Positions 23,956 through 33,906 are shown, counted from the stretch's first letter. The stretch is DNA of 64,000 bases from Candidatus Thermoflexus tengchongensis (GCA_016842085.1 JAEVEX010000049.1:1-64000), one strand, 5' to 3'. Numbers and translations are program-made. The notes: a model not told the origin generated them from the sequence alone.

Positions 23956-25371
23956 ATGGAACCCTTTCCGGAGCGCTTTGTAGAGCGCATGCAGGTCTGG
24001 CTTGGGCCGGAGGCGGAGATCTTCCTCCGGGCGCTGGCCGGTCCGTATCGCACCGGCCTTCGCGTGAACACATTGAAGATCGACCCGGCGGCGTTCCAGG
24101 CCCGCTCTCCCTTCCCCCTTTCGCCGGTCCCCTGGTGCCCGGAGGGCTTTGTCATCGAGGATCCGGAGGCCCGGCCGGGTCTCTATCCATATCACGCGGC
24201 CGGGCTGTATTATCTCCAGGATCCCTCGGCGATGGCGGCGGCGATCCTGCTGGATCCCCAACCGGGGGAATGGGTGCTGGATCTGGCGGCGGCCCCCGGT
24301 GGAAAGACCACGCACATCGCCGCGCGGATGCGCAACACCGGGGTCCTGGTGGCCAACGAGATCCAGCCCCGGCGGGCCTCGATCCTGGCGCTGAACGTCG
24401 AGCGCCTGGGGGTCATTCCGGCGATCCTGACCAATGAGTCCCCCCAGCGCCTGGCGGATCGATGGGAAGGGTTGTTCGATCGCGTGCTGGTAGATGCGCC
24501 CTGTTCCGGCGAGGGGATGTTCGCCCGGGATCCGGAGGCGATCCGGGCCTGGAGCGTGGATCGGGTGCGCCGCTCGGCTGCCCTTCAGAAGGCGATCCTG
24601 TTCGAGGCGGCCCGGATGGTGCGACCGGGTGGCTGGCTGCTCTATGCGACCTGCACCTTCGCCCCGGAGGAGAACGAAGGGGTGGTGGATGCGTTTCTGA
24701 AAGCGCATCCGGATTTCGACCTGGTGGATCCGCCGCGCCATCCGGCCTTCGATCGAGGGCGGCCGGAGTGGATCGAAGGGGGCGATCCACGGCTGACCCG
24801 GGCGGTGCGGCTGTGGCCCCATCGCGGCCCGGGCCATGGGCATTTCTACGCCCTCTTCCGGCGGGCCGGGGAGGAACGCCCTCATCGGCCGAGGCCGGAG
24901 GACGAGCTCCCGGGCCGCGCCCGACGGGCTCTAAAGGCGTTCTGGGAAGCCACCATCGCCCGACCGCTTCCAGACAGCGGGTTGATCCTGCAGGGAGATC
25001 AGATCTACTGGACGCCCATGGCTCTCGCGTTATGGCGGGGGCTTCGGGTGCTGCGGCCCGGATGGTGGTTGGGTCGGTTGCGGAAAGACCGGTTCGAGCC
25101 GGACCACGCGTTGGCGATGGCCCTGCGCCCGGAGGAGGTGCTTCAGGTTCTGGATCTGCCGCTGGAGGATCCCCGGGTTGCCGCCTATCTGCAGGGGCAT
25201 CCGCTGGAGGGGCCGTGGGAGGAGGGATGGGTGCTGATCGCCCTGGAGGGGTTCCCGCTGGGCTGGGCCCGCGCCGAGCGGGGGCGTCTGAAGAACCTGT
25301 ATCCCCGGCATCTGCGATCGATCGGGTGGTGGGAGGTGGAAACGAGTTTCGGATCGCGCGGTCATCCGTAA
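23956..25371 (+). CDS. RsmF/NOL1-NOP2-Sun family RNA cytosine-C5 methyltransferase
   Basis: The 471-residue protein has an N-terminal substrate domain (RTGLRVNTLKID), then the SAM fold with DLAAAPGGKTTHIAA (motif I), DAPCSGEGMF (motif IV with its conserved Cys) and LLYATCTFAPEENEGVV (motif VI with the catalytic Cys). The C-terminal third resembles the PUA-like RsmF extension: HGHFYALFRR, then GLRVLRPGWWLG and HPLEGPWEEGWVLIALEGFPLGW. It most likely methylates 16S rRNA, as RsmF does. The ATG at 23956 agrees with the family start. It is divergent from the signal peptidase gene. Confidence 0.88.
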   Translation: MEPFPERFVERMQVWLGPEAEIFLRALAGPYRTGLRVNTLKIDPAAFQARSPFPLSPVPWCPEGFVIEDPEARPGLYPYHAAGLYYLQDPSAMAAAILLDPQPGEWVLDLAAAPGGKTTHIAARMRNTGVLVANEIQPRRASILALNVERLGVIPAILTNESPQRLADRWEGLFDRVLVDAPCSGEGMFARDPEAIRAWSVDRVRRSAALQKAILFEAARMVRPGGWLLYATCTFAPEENEGVVDAFLKAHPDFDLVDPPRHPAFDRGRPEWIEGGDPRLTRAVRLWPHRGPGHGHFYALFRRAGEERPHRPRPEDELPGRARRALKAFWEATIARPLPDSGLILQGDQIYWTPMALALWRGLRVLRPGWWLGRLRKDRFEPDHALAMALRPEEVLQVLDLPLEDPRVAAYLQGHPLEGPWEEGWVLIALEGFPLGWARAERGRLKNLYPRHLRSIGWWEVETSFGSRGHP

Positions 25372-25626
25372 GGGGAGCCGATAATCGCTTTCCTTGTGAT
25401 CGCCATACGCATGGCCCGGACAGATGGGGCGAACGGCGGTATGTCCCGGCGAAGGGAGGTGGGGGATGATCCCGATGGCTTTCGATGAGGCCGGTATACC
25501 GATCTTTGCCCGTCCATCGTGGTGCATCCGGCTCTTCGGCGGCCTGGACGTGGAGGGCCAGGGCCGGCAGCGAACGGCCCTGGCGCGACAGCCCCGGACA
25601 GGGGCGCTGCTGGCCTTCCCGGCCCT

Positions 25627-27657
25627 TCACCCTTTCGATCCTTTCAGATCGGAAGGGCGATCCTGTTCCTCCACGGAAATGCCCATCGCCTCCAGCCAGG
25701 CTTTCAGGGCAGGGGCATGATCGGCCTGGACCATCAGGGTGTGCGCATCCAGCAGGCGGATCCATGGGGCGAGCGCCGGCTCGTTCCCCAGCGCCTCCAG
25801 GATCTCCGGGCGATCCATCCGGAGCAGAAGGACGTGTTCCCAGCGCGCGCGGGGCGGCTGGTCGCTCCAGGCCAGCAGGCGCGCCAGCAGCCAGGCCGGC
25901 AGAGGCCCGCGATGAACGAGCTGCAGCTGTTGCAGGATCTGGGGGAGGGTCAGGCCGGCCGCCCGCCCGGCTCGCAGGGAAGCCTCTGTGATCCGGAACC
26001 CCTCTGGAACGCGCTCAGTGAACGGCTCCAGCAGCCGCTCCACCCCGGGGTGCGGGAACGGGCCGGTCCAGCGGAGGATCCCCGGGGGCTCGGCGATCAC
26101 CTGATGGCGCAGGTCCTCCGGTCGGAACCCGGTCACCCAGGGGCGAATTCCCTGAAGGCGCCACTGGGCTTCCAGATGGGCCAGGGGCTCTCCCGTCCAC
26201 CCGATGGAATCCCTGAGCGGGCGGATGCTATGGCCCATGGGGAGCGATTCTCCCATGGTCCGGATCACGGTCACCCGCCGGTAGATCCGGATCTGGTGAA
26301 ACCGCCGGTGCCAGTCTTCCAGGGACCGTCGGACGTTTGCAGGTAGGGGCTCGCCGCTGATCCCTTCGAGAAAGCGGATGATCCGCGGGACGTCCCACCC
26401 CTGCTGGAGCCCTCGATAGATCGTGTCGCGGGAGATCTGATATACGGATACCGGATCCCCCGGGCTGGGGTCCGCAAAGGCCTCCAGCGCGGTCAGGATG
26501 GATTCGGGCACCGGCTCGAAGACTAGGATGCGGAAATCGGGCTGGACGATCAGGCGTCCGCCTTCCTCGGGCAGCGAAACGGGCTCTCCCACACCCAGCA
26601 CCCATGCGCCGAAGGGCGTAAGGCGCACCGCTTCCCAGCGGCCGTCCGTATCGCCCCGATCCAGAAGGCCCAGCCAGTGCATGGGCCACAGGGTCTCCGC
26701 CTCCAGCCAGGCCCTGAGCTGGGCAGCCAGCTCCCGACCCGCCGGGGAAAGAGGCTCCGGCAGACGCTCCGGTCGCTCCGGGAAGATCGCTGCGAGTAGT
26801 CCGGGAAGGGGGATCCAGGATCCGGGCTCCCGGCGCAGAGCCTGTTCCACCCGAGCTCGAAGCGCGCCCGGGGAAAGCAGCCCGTTGTTCAGGCGGTCCT
26901 CGGGCTCCTCGCCTTTCCACGCGCGAAAGGCCGCCATGGCTCGATCGATGGCGCCCTGCTCCCAGAACGGATGCCGCAGATCCAGCATCAGGGAAGCCCC
27001 ATGCGTGCGGAGCACCCCCATCCGTTCCAGCAATTGCTGAAGGAAGGCCAGATAAGCGGACTCCTGAGGGGAGCCCTCCCGCCCCAGCCAGCGCTGCAGG
27101 CGCCGCATCCAGCGGACGGGCAGGCGTCCCTCGCGGGTCAGGGTGATCTCCGGGAACCGCCGGAGGAAGCGGGCGAACCGTCCCAGATCCCGTGCCAGCC
27201 GCAGGGGGGAAGCCGGGATCACGATGGAAGGCGCTGACGGCTCAGGTGGGGGAAGGGCTTCGGCCACCTCAACCGGCAGAACGGCCTCTCCCTGGGGAAG
27301 CAGGGAACGGATGGGGCGACCGGCGGCGTGCCAGTAGATCAGGCCGGAGGCGGCGAGACGGACCGCGAGGGTTTCGAAGGTCATCCCCGACGTGCCACGG
27401 GGCATCATCTCGTATAAAATCAAAAGGATCATAGCCGGCATGGTGCCTCCAGCCCGGCGCAGCCCTTCGATCAGGGCGCGGCCCTCCGGCGGGAGCTGGG
27501 CCCAGAGCGCCGCAAGGCGATCGGGATCGCTGAGCCGGCGCAGCAGGTCTTCACGGGCCCCCGGCATCCCCTCTACAGGCCAGCCCTGTTGATGGAGGAT
27601 CTCCATCAGTAACGTGGGCTCATAATGACAGATAACTTCCCATAATCGCATGCGCAT
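25627..27657 (-). CDS. Helicase-associated (XPB/Ssl2-like) domain protein without helicase motor
   Basis: This is a 676-residue protein. The region RLIVQPDFRILVFEPVPESILTAL, followed by VYQISRDTIYRGLQQG, IIRFLEGISGEPLPANV and SLEDWHRRF, matches the XPB/Ssl2-like helicase-associated domain seen in many actinobacterial and Chloroflexota proteins. No Walker A or DEAD-type motif is present. The N-terminal half (LPPEGRALIEGLRRAGG) has winged-helix-like parts. The ATG of MRMRLWEV at 27655-27657 was accepted; a second ATG lies two codons later. It is divergent from the kinase gene 110 bases away. A role in DNA repair or transcription is only inferred. Confidence 0.75.
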   Translation of the reverse strand: MRMRLWEVICHYEPTLLMEILHQQGWPVEGMPGAREDLLRRLSDPDRLAALWAQLPPEGRALIEGLRRAGGTMPAMILLILYEMMPRGTSGMTFETLAVRLAASGLIYWHAAGRPIRSLLPQGEAVLPVEVAEALPPPEPSAPSIVIPASPLRLARDLGRFARFLRRFPEITLTREGRLPVRWMRRLQRWLGREGSPQESAYLAFLQQLLERMGVLRTHGASLMLDLRHPFWEQGAIDRAMAAFRAWKGEEPEDRLNNGLLSPGALRARVEQALRREPGSWIPLPGLLAAIFPERPERLPEPLSPAGRELAAQLRAWLEAETLWPMHWLGLLDRGDTDGRWEAVRLTPFGAWVLGVGEPVSLPEEGGRLIVQPDFRILVFEPVPESILTALEAFADPSPGDPVSVYQISRDTIYRGLQQGWDVPRIIRFLEGISGEPLPANVRRSLEDWHRRFHQIRIYRRVTVIRTMGESLPMGHSIRPLRDSIGWTGEPLAHLEAQWRLQGIRPWVTGFRPEDLRHQVIAEPPGILRWTGPFPHPGVERLLEPFTERVPEGFRITEASLRAGRAAGLTLPQILQQLQLVHRGPLPAWLLARLLAWSDQPPRARWEHVLLLRMDRPEILEALGNEPALAPWIRLLDAHTLMVQADHAPALKAWLEAMGISVEEQDRPSDLKGSKG

Positions 27658-27766
27658 GGCCGGAGCCCCTTCCTCTCACCCAGGGCCCACCGGAGGGCCC
27701 GGGGGGTCGATGACCAAAGTATGGTCAGAAAATCTTAACCCCATCGGTATGATAGAGGGGAACACG

Positions 27767-29674
27767 ATGGAATCCGGGACGACGGGCCCCGAGAAGAGGC
27801 GAACCGGGATGGAAACCCAGCGGCTGGATCCCATACAGACACCCTCCCTTCTGAGAGCGGGTGAGGTCCTGCAGGGGCGGTACCGCATTGAGCGGGTGCT
27901 TGGTGCGGGAGGGATGAGCACGGTCTATCTCGCCCTGGACCTCCGCTTCTCCCAGGTGCGGCGTCTCTGTGCCATCAAAGAGATGATCAGCCACATCCCG
28001 GACCCCCGGATGCGGGCGCTGGCTCAGCAGAGCTTCGAACGGGAAGCGGCCCTCCTGGCCACCCTCAGCCATCCCGCCATCCCCAAGATCTACGATTACT
28101 TTGTCGAAGGCGAGCGCAGCTACCTCGTCATGGAGTATATCCCAGGACAGGACCTGGAGACGCTCCTGCGGCGCACGGAAGGGATGCTGCCGGTGGAGGA
28201 GGTGGTGAACTGGGCGCTCCAGATCTGTGACGTCCTCCACTATCTTCACTCCCAGCAGCCGCCCATCATCTTCCGGGATCTCAAGCCGTCCAACATTATG
28301 GTGGACCCCTACGGGCGGGTGTTCCTGGTGGATTTCGGGATCGCCAAGGTGTTCCAGGCCGGGCAGCGGGGGACAATGATCGGGACGGAGGGCTACAGCC
28401 CGCCGGAGCAATACCGGGGCGTGGCCGACCCCCGCACGGACATCTACGCCCTGGGGGCCACGTTACATCACCTGCTGACGCGCCAGGATCCGCGCCTGGA
28501 GCCGCCGTTCTCCTTCCACGAGCGCCCGATTCGCCGGATCAACCCGGCGGTCCCCGAAGCCCTTGCCCAGGTGGTCATGCGCGCCCTGGAATACGATCCG
28601 GAGCGCCGGTTTCAGTCGGCCCTGGAGATGAAACAGGCGCTGCTGGCTGCAATGGGGATGCGGACGCCCACGCGTCCAGCGCCCCATCGGGAGGTTTCAT
28701 CGGGGAGCGCGCCGTATCGGGTGAAGTGGACCTTTGCCTGTGAGGATGAGGTCCGTTCCCGTCCCGTGGTCGCAGATGGGATCGTCTTCGTGACCTCTTA
28801 CGACCATAACGTCTACGCCCTCTCCGCGGAGGATGGGAAGCTCCTCTGGAAGTTCGCGACGGAGGGCGGTATCGGCGGCGCCGTGGCGGTCGCTTCGGAT
28901 CGGGTGGTGGTGGGCTCGCTGGATCACCGGCTCTACGCCCTGCGGGTGGAGGACGGCGAGCTCCTGTGGACGCTGGAGCTGGATGGGCCGATCTACACGA
29001 CGCCGCGGATCACGGCCGGCCTGGCCTTCCTGGGCGCCGATGATGGGGTTTTCTACGCAGTGGACCTGGATAGCGGCCGGGTGGTCTGGAAGGTGAGTTT
29101 GAGCGCCCCGATCCGGTCCTCGGCCGGCCTGTATGGGGAGACGCTGGTGGTCGGCAGCGAGGACGGCGGTGTCTATGCCCTGGATCTTCAGGGTCGCCTT
29201 CGCTGGCAGTTCGTGGCCCGTCGGGGGGTGACCGCCTCGCCCTGGGTGGATGGGGAGCTGGTCGTGGTGGGATCGTGGGACTGGCACGTGTATGCGCTGG
29301 ATGCCCGGACCGGCTGGGCCATCTGGCGGTTCCGGACCGGGAAGCCGGTGCTTTCCTCCCCAGTGGTCTCGGAGGGCGTGATCTATGTGGGATCGGCGGA
29401 TGGCTTTCTCTATGCGTTGAACGCGCGGACCGGGAATCCGGTCTGGCGGTTCCAGGCCGGCGGGCAGGTGAACGCCCCACCCCTGGTGCTGGAGGGCCGG
29501 GTTCTGGTGGGGGCGACGGATGGCCGCCTGTATGCGGTGGATGCGCGGAATGGCAATGCCCTCTGGTCCTTCCAGGCCGGCGGTCCGATCGTCTCCGCCC
29601 CGGAATGGTGGGAGGGAGTTCTCTACGTCACCTCGATGGACTATCGGGTCTACGCGTTAAGCCTGGGAGCGTAA
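27767..29674 (+). CDS. Serine/threonine kinase with C-terminal PQQ-type beta-propeller
   Basis: In this 635-residue protein, kinase residues 38-295 show a glycine loop LGAGGMSTVYLA, K71 in CAIKEM, FRDLKPSN (R170, D171, K173, N176; Phe in place of the usual His), DFG at 189-191 and GTEGYSPPEQY in the activation segment. After a short linker, with no membrane helix, follow eight PQQ-like repeats of the form VYALD-x-GxxxWxF. The first W strand (YRVKWTF) and the last VYALSLGA would close the ring, giving an eight-bladed propeller. ATG 27767 was chosen for the ribosome site AGAGGGG. It heads the PP2C, DnaJ-VWA and FHA gene run. Confidence 0.88.
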   Translation: MESGTTGPEKRRTGMETQRLDPIQTPSLLRAGEVLQGRYRIERVLGAGGMSTVYLALDLRFSQVRRLCAIKEMISHIPDPRMRALAQQSFEREAALLATLSHPAIPKIYDYFVEGERSYLVMEYIPGQDLETLLRRTEGMLPVEEVVNWALQICDVLHYLHSQQPPIIFRDLKPSNIMVDPYGRVFLVDFGIAKVFQAGQRGTMIGTEGYSPPEQYRGVADPRTDIYALGATLHHLLTRQDPRLEPPFSFHERPIRRINPAVPEALAQVVMRALEYDPERRFQSALEMKQALLAAMGMRTPTRPAPHREVSSGSAPYRVKWTFACEDEVRSRPVVADGIVFVTSYDHNVYALSAEDGKLLWKFATEGGIGGAVAVASDRVVVGSLDHRLYALRVEDGELLWTLELDGPIYTTPRITAGLAFLGADDGVFYAVDLDSGRVVWKVSLSAPIRSSAGLYGETLVVGSEDGGVYALDLQGRLRWQFVARRGVTASPWVDGELVVVGSWDWHVYALDARTGWAIWRFRTGKPVLSSPVVSEGVIYVGSADGFLYALNARTGNPVWRFQAGGQVNAPPLVLEGRVLVGATDGRLYAVDARNGNALWSFQAGGPIVSAPEWWEGVLYVTSMDYRVYALSLGA

Positions 29675-29772
29675 TCCTGGGGACGTCGGAGCGATCCATT
29701 CCTCCCTCCTGTGCGGCGAGCCGCACGGGGAGGGGGGATCGATGGGAATCTGGCGAGGAGCGTCACAAACGC

Positions 29773-30699
29773 ATGAAATGGCTCAAGCGCCTTTTCCAGC
29801 GACCGGAAACCCGGGAGGGCGTCTCACCGGTGCCCCCGGACGTCCAGAGGGATGTTCCCGGTTCCGGGCCGGAGGCTCCGCCTTCGCCTGTAGAGGAGCC
29901 GAGGGGAGGAACCGTGCCGCTCCCCCCCATGCCGGCCCAGCCGGCAGCGGGGCTTCGGTTCGGCTGGGCCACCGATCCGGGCCTGGTTCGGCCCAGCAAT
30001 GAGGATGCGGTTCTGATCATGCATATCGCTTACCAGGGCTCCCGGGAACTGTTGCCTCTGGGTCTGTTTCTGGTCGCGGACGGAATGGGAGGGCATCGAG
30101 GGGGTGAACAGGCCAGCGATCTGGCCGTTCGGGAAATCGCCCGTTACCTGACCACCCGTCTCCTCGTCCCTCATCTGGCCCATCGGGGTCCGGACCATCC
30201 GATTAAAGAGTTGCTGGAGGAAGCGCTGCAGGTGGCCAACGCCCAGATCCTCCAGGCGGTGCCGGGAGGCGGGACAACCGTGGTGGGAGCGCTGGTGATC
30301 GGAGAGAGCGTGCATCTGATCCATGTGGGAGACAGCCGCGCGTATCTGGTATGGCCGGATCGGCTGGAACAGCTCACGGAGGACCATTCCCTGGTTCAGC
30401 GAATGATCGCGCTGCAGGGGCTGAGCCAGGAGGAGGCCGCAGGGGTTCCGCGAAATGTCCTCTATCAGGCCCTGGGGCACCCCAGCCGGTTGAATCCAGG
30501 CTATCGGCGTGTTTCCCTTCCCCCGGATGCGTGGTTGATGCTTTGCACGGATGGATTGTGGGGAGAGGTGCCGGAGGACCGGATCCTGCAGATCATCTGG
30601 GAAAGCGCTTCGCCGCATGAGGCATGTCACCGGCTGGTTCAGGAAGCCAAAGATGCGGGCGGTCACGATAATATCTCGGTGATCCTGATCGGGCGATGA
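29773..30699 (+). CDS. PP2C-type serine/threonine phosphatase
   Basis: The 308-residue protein has a basic start ([10 protein letters not shown]) and a proline-rich linker of about 50 residues. The PP2C domain follows with metal-binding motifs [53 protein letters not shown] and GGHDNISVI. All the key aspartates are present, so it should be active. It would reverse phosphorylation by the kinase encoded 98 bases upstream. The ATG at 29773 is in a GC-ATG-AA context with GAGGAG 10 bases before. Its TGA overlaps the next ATG. Confidence 0.92.
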   Translation: MKWLKRLFQRPETREGVSPVPPDVQRDVPGSGPEAPPSPVEEPRGGTVPLPPMPAQPAAGLRFGWATDPGLVRPSNEDAVLIMHIAYQGSRELLPLGLFLVADGMGGHRGGEQASDLAVREIARYLTTRLLVPHLAHRGPDHPIKELLEEALQVANAQILQAVPGGGTTVVGALVIGESVHLIHVGDSRAYLVWPDRLEQLTEDHSLVQRMIALQGLSQEEAAGVPRNVLYQALGHPSRLNPGYRRVSLPPDAWLMLCTDGLWGEVPEDRILQIIWESASPHEACHRLVQEAKDAGGHDNISVILIGR

Positions 30700-32186
30700 G
30701 CGCGCGCGAAGAATTCCTGGACTACTACGCGATCCTGGGTGTCCCTCCCTCAGCGGACGCGGAGGAGATCAAAAGAGCATACCGGGTGCTGGTGCGGAAG
30801 GTCCACCCGGATGTGAGGCCGGAGGCCGGGACCTCCCTGCTGTTCCGCCTGGTCCACGAGGCGTATTCGGTGCTCTCGGATCCGGAGCGGCGGGCGGAAT
30901 ATGACCGGCGCTGGCAGGCCCGGTGGGGGAGCCGGGGATCGTTCCTCCGGTTCCGCCTCCTCCTCAGTCGCTCTTCCCTGCCGGTCCTCTCCACCTCGCA
31001 AATCCTTTACGCGTTGCTCACCATCGAGCCCGCCCGCCCTCATCCGATCACCCGCCAGCCGCTTCATCTCTGTCTGGTGATCGATCGCAGCAATTCGATG
31101 AGAGGGGAGCGGCTGGAGCAGGTGAAGGCCGCCGCGCTGGAGCTGGCCGGCCAGCTGGGACCCGACGATCGCCTGGCGGTGGTGGCCTTTCACAATCGGG
31201 CGGAGGTGATCTGGCCGCTGAGCCCGGTGGGGGAGCGCCACCGCCTTTCGATGCGGCTGGAGACGCTGACGGCGGAGGGAGGCACGGAGATCTACCAGGG
31301 GCTGCTCCTGGGGTTCCAGGAGCTCCTCCGCGCCCACCAGGTGAGTGTTCATTCCCATCTTATCCTCCTCACCGATGGTCGGACATATGGAGATGAGGAA
31401 CGATGCCGGGCGCTGGCGGATCAGTCGCGGGAGGTTGGGATCCGGATCAGCGCCTTTGGGATCGGGGAGGACTGGAACGACGCCCTGCTGGATGAGATCG
31501 CCGCCCGCAGCGGCGGGATCTCGGGCTACATCGCCTCGCCGGAGGAGATCCGCCGGCGCTTTCTGGAGCATCTCCTCTGGTTGCAGGATCGCTATGCGGA
31601 AGATGTGCGGCTGATGGTGGAGCCCACAGAGGGTGTGCTGATGACCGCGCTTTACCAGGTCGCGCCGGAGCTTCGAATCCCACCGCGGGAGGATTCCGGC
31701 TGGTATCTGGGCACTCTGCACGCCTCCCGACCGGTCCAGGCGTTGATCGAGTTCGCCCTCCCGCCGCTGGAGCCGGGTCTTCTGGAGGTGGCCCGATTGA
31801 GGGCTCGGGTCCGTATCCCAGGGAACCCGCCGCAACTTGATGAGGCCGAGCTGTCCGTTCAGGCCCATGCCCTTCCGGAGGAGCCGCCGATCACCTCACC
31901 ACCCGAACCGGTGCTGGAGGCGCTGTCTCGCGTGGTGATCTATCGGATGCAGGAACAGGCGTGGGCGGACATCCAGGCCGGGAGACGGGCGGAGGGGGCC
32001 CACAAGCTTCGACAGGTTGGAACCCGTCTGCTGGAGCTGGGGGCGAAGGACCTGGCGCAGGAAGCGCTGGCGGCCGCCACCCGTGTGCTGCAGGGTCATT
32101 CGGTTTCCAGAAGCCAGCAGCTGGCGTTAAAATACAGGACGCGGATGCTGATGCTTCCGCCGCCCGAGCCGGGAGGGAAGTCATGA
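30696..32186 (+). CDS. DnaJ-domain and von Willebrand A domain fusion protein
   Basis: In this 496-residue protein, residues 8-72 are a J domain with HPD at 37-39 (VHPDVRP), followed by a basic linker. Residues 122-300 form a VWA domain whose MIDAS reads D130-x-S132-x-S134 ([11 protein letters not shown]), with later GGTEIYQG and [13 protein letters not shown] beta-rich region and a helical tail ([15 protein letters not shown]) complete it, as in TerY/YfbK-like VWA proteins. No signal peptide or membrane helix is seen. ATGA overlaps tie it to the PP2C gene before and the FHA gene after. A joined J and VWA domain is unusual. The J domain may recruit DnaK to a VWA-held client. Confidence 0.85.
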   Translation: MSAREEFLDYYAILGVPPSADAEEIKRAYRVLVRKVHPDVRPEAGTSLLFRLVHEAYSVLSDPERRAEYDRRWQARWGSRGSFLRFRLLLSRSSLPVLSTSQILYALLTIEPARPHPITRQPLHLCLVIDRSNSMRGERLEQVKAAALELAGQLGPDDRLAVVAFHNRAEVIWPLSPVGERHRLSMRLETLTAEGGTEIYQGLLLGFQELLRAHQVSVHSHLILLTDGRTYGDEERCRALADQSREVGIRISAFGIGEDWNDALLDEIAARSGGISGYIASPEEIRRRFLEHLLWLQDRYAEDVRLMVEPTEGVLMTALYQVAPELRIPPREDSGWYLGTLHASRPVQALIEFALPPLEPGLLEVARLRARVRIPGNPPQLDEAELSVQAHALPEEPPITSPPEPVLEALSRVVIYRMQEQAWADIQAGRRAEGAHKLRQVGTRLLELGAKDLAQEALAAATRVLQGHSVSRSQQLALKYRTRMLMLPPPEPGGKS

Positions 32187-32680
32187 TCGAGTGTCCGTTG
32201 TGCGGTCGGAAATATCCCGTCGGCGCGCTGTTCTGCCCGGAGTGCGGGGTCTACCTGCTCACGGGTGGGCCGTTGCGCACCGAGCCGCTCCCGGAGGGCG
32301 TATCCATTCCGGTGGAATTGCCCGCCGGATCCCCTTCGGCCGCGCGAGCCGGCCCGCAGAGCCTGGTGCTTCAGGTGCTGACCTCCGGCCGCCGCGTGGT
32401 GATCCGGCCGGATCAGGAGGTCCTGGTGGGGCGGCTGGATGTGGGCCGGGGGATCTTCCCCCAGGTGGATCTGACGCCCGATGGCGGGCTGGAGGGTGGG
32501 GTTTCCCGGCGTCATGCCCGCATCTTTTTCCAGAACGATCAGTTCTACATCGAGGATCTGGGCAGCACGAACGGGACGTATTTAAACGGTGTCCGGCTGG
32601 ATCCGTATTCTCCACGCCCGCTGGGAGATGGGGATGAGCTTCGCCTGGGGCAAATCGCCATCCGGGTGGGATTTCTGTAG
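32183..32680 (+). CDS. Zinc-ribbon and FHA domain protein
   Basis: The 165-residue protein starts [20 protein letters not shown], a zinc ribbon with two CxxC pairs, then a linker. The FHA domain at about residues 60-165 has [18 protein letters not shown] and [11 protein letters not shown], the phosphothreonine-binding loops. It should read phosphorylation made by the kinase at 27767. The ATG overlaps the stop of the DnaJ-VWA gene and follows GGGAGGG. It is the last gene of the overlapping run. Confidence 0.9.
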   Translation: MIECPLCGRKYPVGALFCPECGVYLLTGGPLRTEPLPEGVSIPVELPAGSPSAARAGPQSLVLQVLTSGRRVVIRPDQEVLVGRLDVGRGIFPQVDLTPDGGLEGGVSRRHARIFFQNDQFYIEDLGSTNGTYLNGVRLDPYSPRPLGDGDELRLGQIAIRVGFL

Positions 32681-32819
32681 CGCGCGGCCTTCAATCTCCG
32701 AACGACGGGAAAGGGACCATCCCCAGTTCGCGGTTTTCTATGCTGGCCAGAGCTCATCACCGGTATCCTGAATTCGTAACTGGATGAGGCTGTCGCATGG
32801 CCCGGAGGGGGGAAGTTCG

Positions 32820-33065
32820 ATGGGGTATACCGTCCTCATTCATCTGGTAAACACCGATCCGATCCTGGCCGAGGTCGAGCGGCTGCCGGAGCCTCAGGAC
32901 CAGGTCCTGATCTGTACCAATGTCCGCCTCCGGGATGGTAAAGAGGTGCATTACATCGACCCGGAGGCGGTGCAGGTGATCATCCCCTGGCATCGGATTT
33001 CCTTCGTGGAAGTCCTGAGCTCGCGCGAAGAGGCCGAGATCATCAGTTTCGTGCGGGAGCGTTGA
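32820..33065 (+). CDS. Small conserved-looking protein of unknown function
   Basis: The 81-residue protein is soluble and beta-rich ([55 protein letters not shown]). No cysteine cluster or membrane helix is present. The fold looks like a small barrel, but no family is recognised. The ATG at 32820 follows CGGAGGGGGGAAG; the frame is open 12 codons further upstream. It ends one base before the ATG of the OmpR-class regulator and must be co-translated with it, suggesting a functional link. Confidence 0.7.
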   Translation: MGYTVLIHLVNTDPILAEVERLPEPQDQVLICTNVRLRDGKEVHYIDPEAVQVIIPWHRISFVEVLSSREEAEIISFVRER

Positions 33066-33066
33066 A

Positions 33067-33840
33067 ATGGCCCATACTCCGATCCGATCGGAGACGTCGG
33101 AGCGCCGGCGGATCCTGATCGTGGATGATGAGGCGCGGGTGCGACAGTTCATCCGCCTGAACCTGGAACTGGAGGGCTTTGAGGTTTTCGAGGCTTCCAA
33201 TGGACTGGAGGCCCTGGAGAAGGTCAAAGAGCTGCTCCCGGACCTGGTGATCCTGGATGTGATGATGCCGGAGCTGGACGGATTCGAGACCCTGGCTATG
33301 ATCCGGGAGGTAAGCACGGTCCCGGTGATCATGCTTACGGTGCGGGCGGATGAGGCGGATAAGGTGCGGGGGCTCGAGCTGGGGGCGGATGATTATGTGA
33401 CCAAACCCTTCTCTCCCCGCGAGCTGGCGAGCCGGATCCGGGCGGTCCTGCGGCGGGTGGATACCCCGGCCACGGCCGGCGGGGCGATCCAGATCGACGA
33501 TTACCTGACCATCGATTTCAACCGGCGGGTGGTCATCGCCGGAGGGAAGGAGATTAAGCTGCGGCCGACCGAGTGGCGGCTGCTGTATCATCTGGTGAAC
33601 AACGCGGGCCGGACGATGACCCACGAGAACCTGCTGGCCAAGGTGTGGGGCTACGAATACCGGGATGAAACCCACTACCTTCGGCTGTATATCAACTATC
33701 TCCGCCAGAAGATCGAGCCGGACCCCTCGCAGCCGCGCTATATCCTGACCGAGCGGGGGGTGGGGTATCGGTTCGTGGATTTCCGGGGCGGAGAGCTGGA
33801 ACGCCTCAAGCAACGGGCGGCGGAGCGTTCCGGGGCTTGA
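33067..33840 (+). CDS. OmpR-class response regulator (RpaB/MtrA-like)
   Basis: The 257-residue protein has a receiver domain at residues 14-130 with acidic pair D20/D21, phospho-acceptor D64 in [12 protein letters not shown], Thr in [10 protein letters not shown] and Lys in DDYVTKPFS. The winged-helix DNA-binding domain at 150-245 has [28 protein letters not shown] and [13 protein letters not shown]. It has the Chloroflexota/cyanobacterial RpaB-like layout. No histidine kinase follows; a tRNA cluster comes next. Target genes cannot be read from the sequence. Confidence 0.92.
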   Translation: MAHTPIRSETSERRRILIVDDEARVRQFIRLNLELEGFEVFEASNGLEALEKVKELLPDLVILDVMMPELDGFETLAMIREVSTVPVIMLTVRADEADKVRGLELGADDYVTKPFSPRELASRIRAVLRRVDTPATAGGAIQIDDYLTIDFNRRVVIAGGKEIKLRPTEWRLLYHLVNNAGRTMTHENLLAKVWGYEYRDETHYLRLYINYLRQKIEPDPSQPRYILTERGVGYRFVDFRGGELERLKQRAAERSGA

Positions 33841-33890
33841 CGGAGTTCACCCTCACGCGATTTTCCGGGATGAGGATGAGGAAATGGATG

Positions 33891-33899
33891 TGTTATAAT
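33891..33899 (+). promoter_or_regulatory. Extended -10 promoter of the tRNA cluster
   Basis: TGTTATAAT (TGnTATAAT) is a perfect extended -10, eight bases before the first tRNA base at 33907. No good -35 is seen 17 bases upstream, which is usual for extended -10 promoters. Confidence 0.65.
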
Positions 33900-33906
33900 T
33901 AAATTG

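Noticed and set aside
25372-25626. Small gene between the RNA methyltransferase and the XPB-like gene
   Set aside because: The candidate frames lack a ribosome site and overlap the end of the XPB-like gene; no protein-like sequence pattern is seen in these 255 bases.
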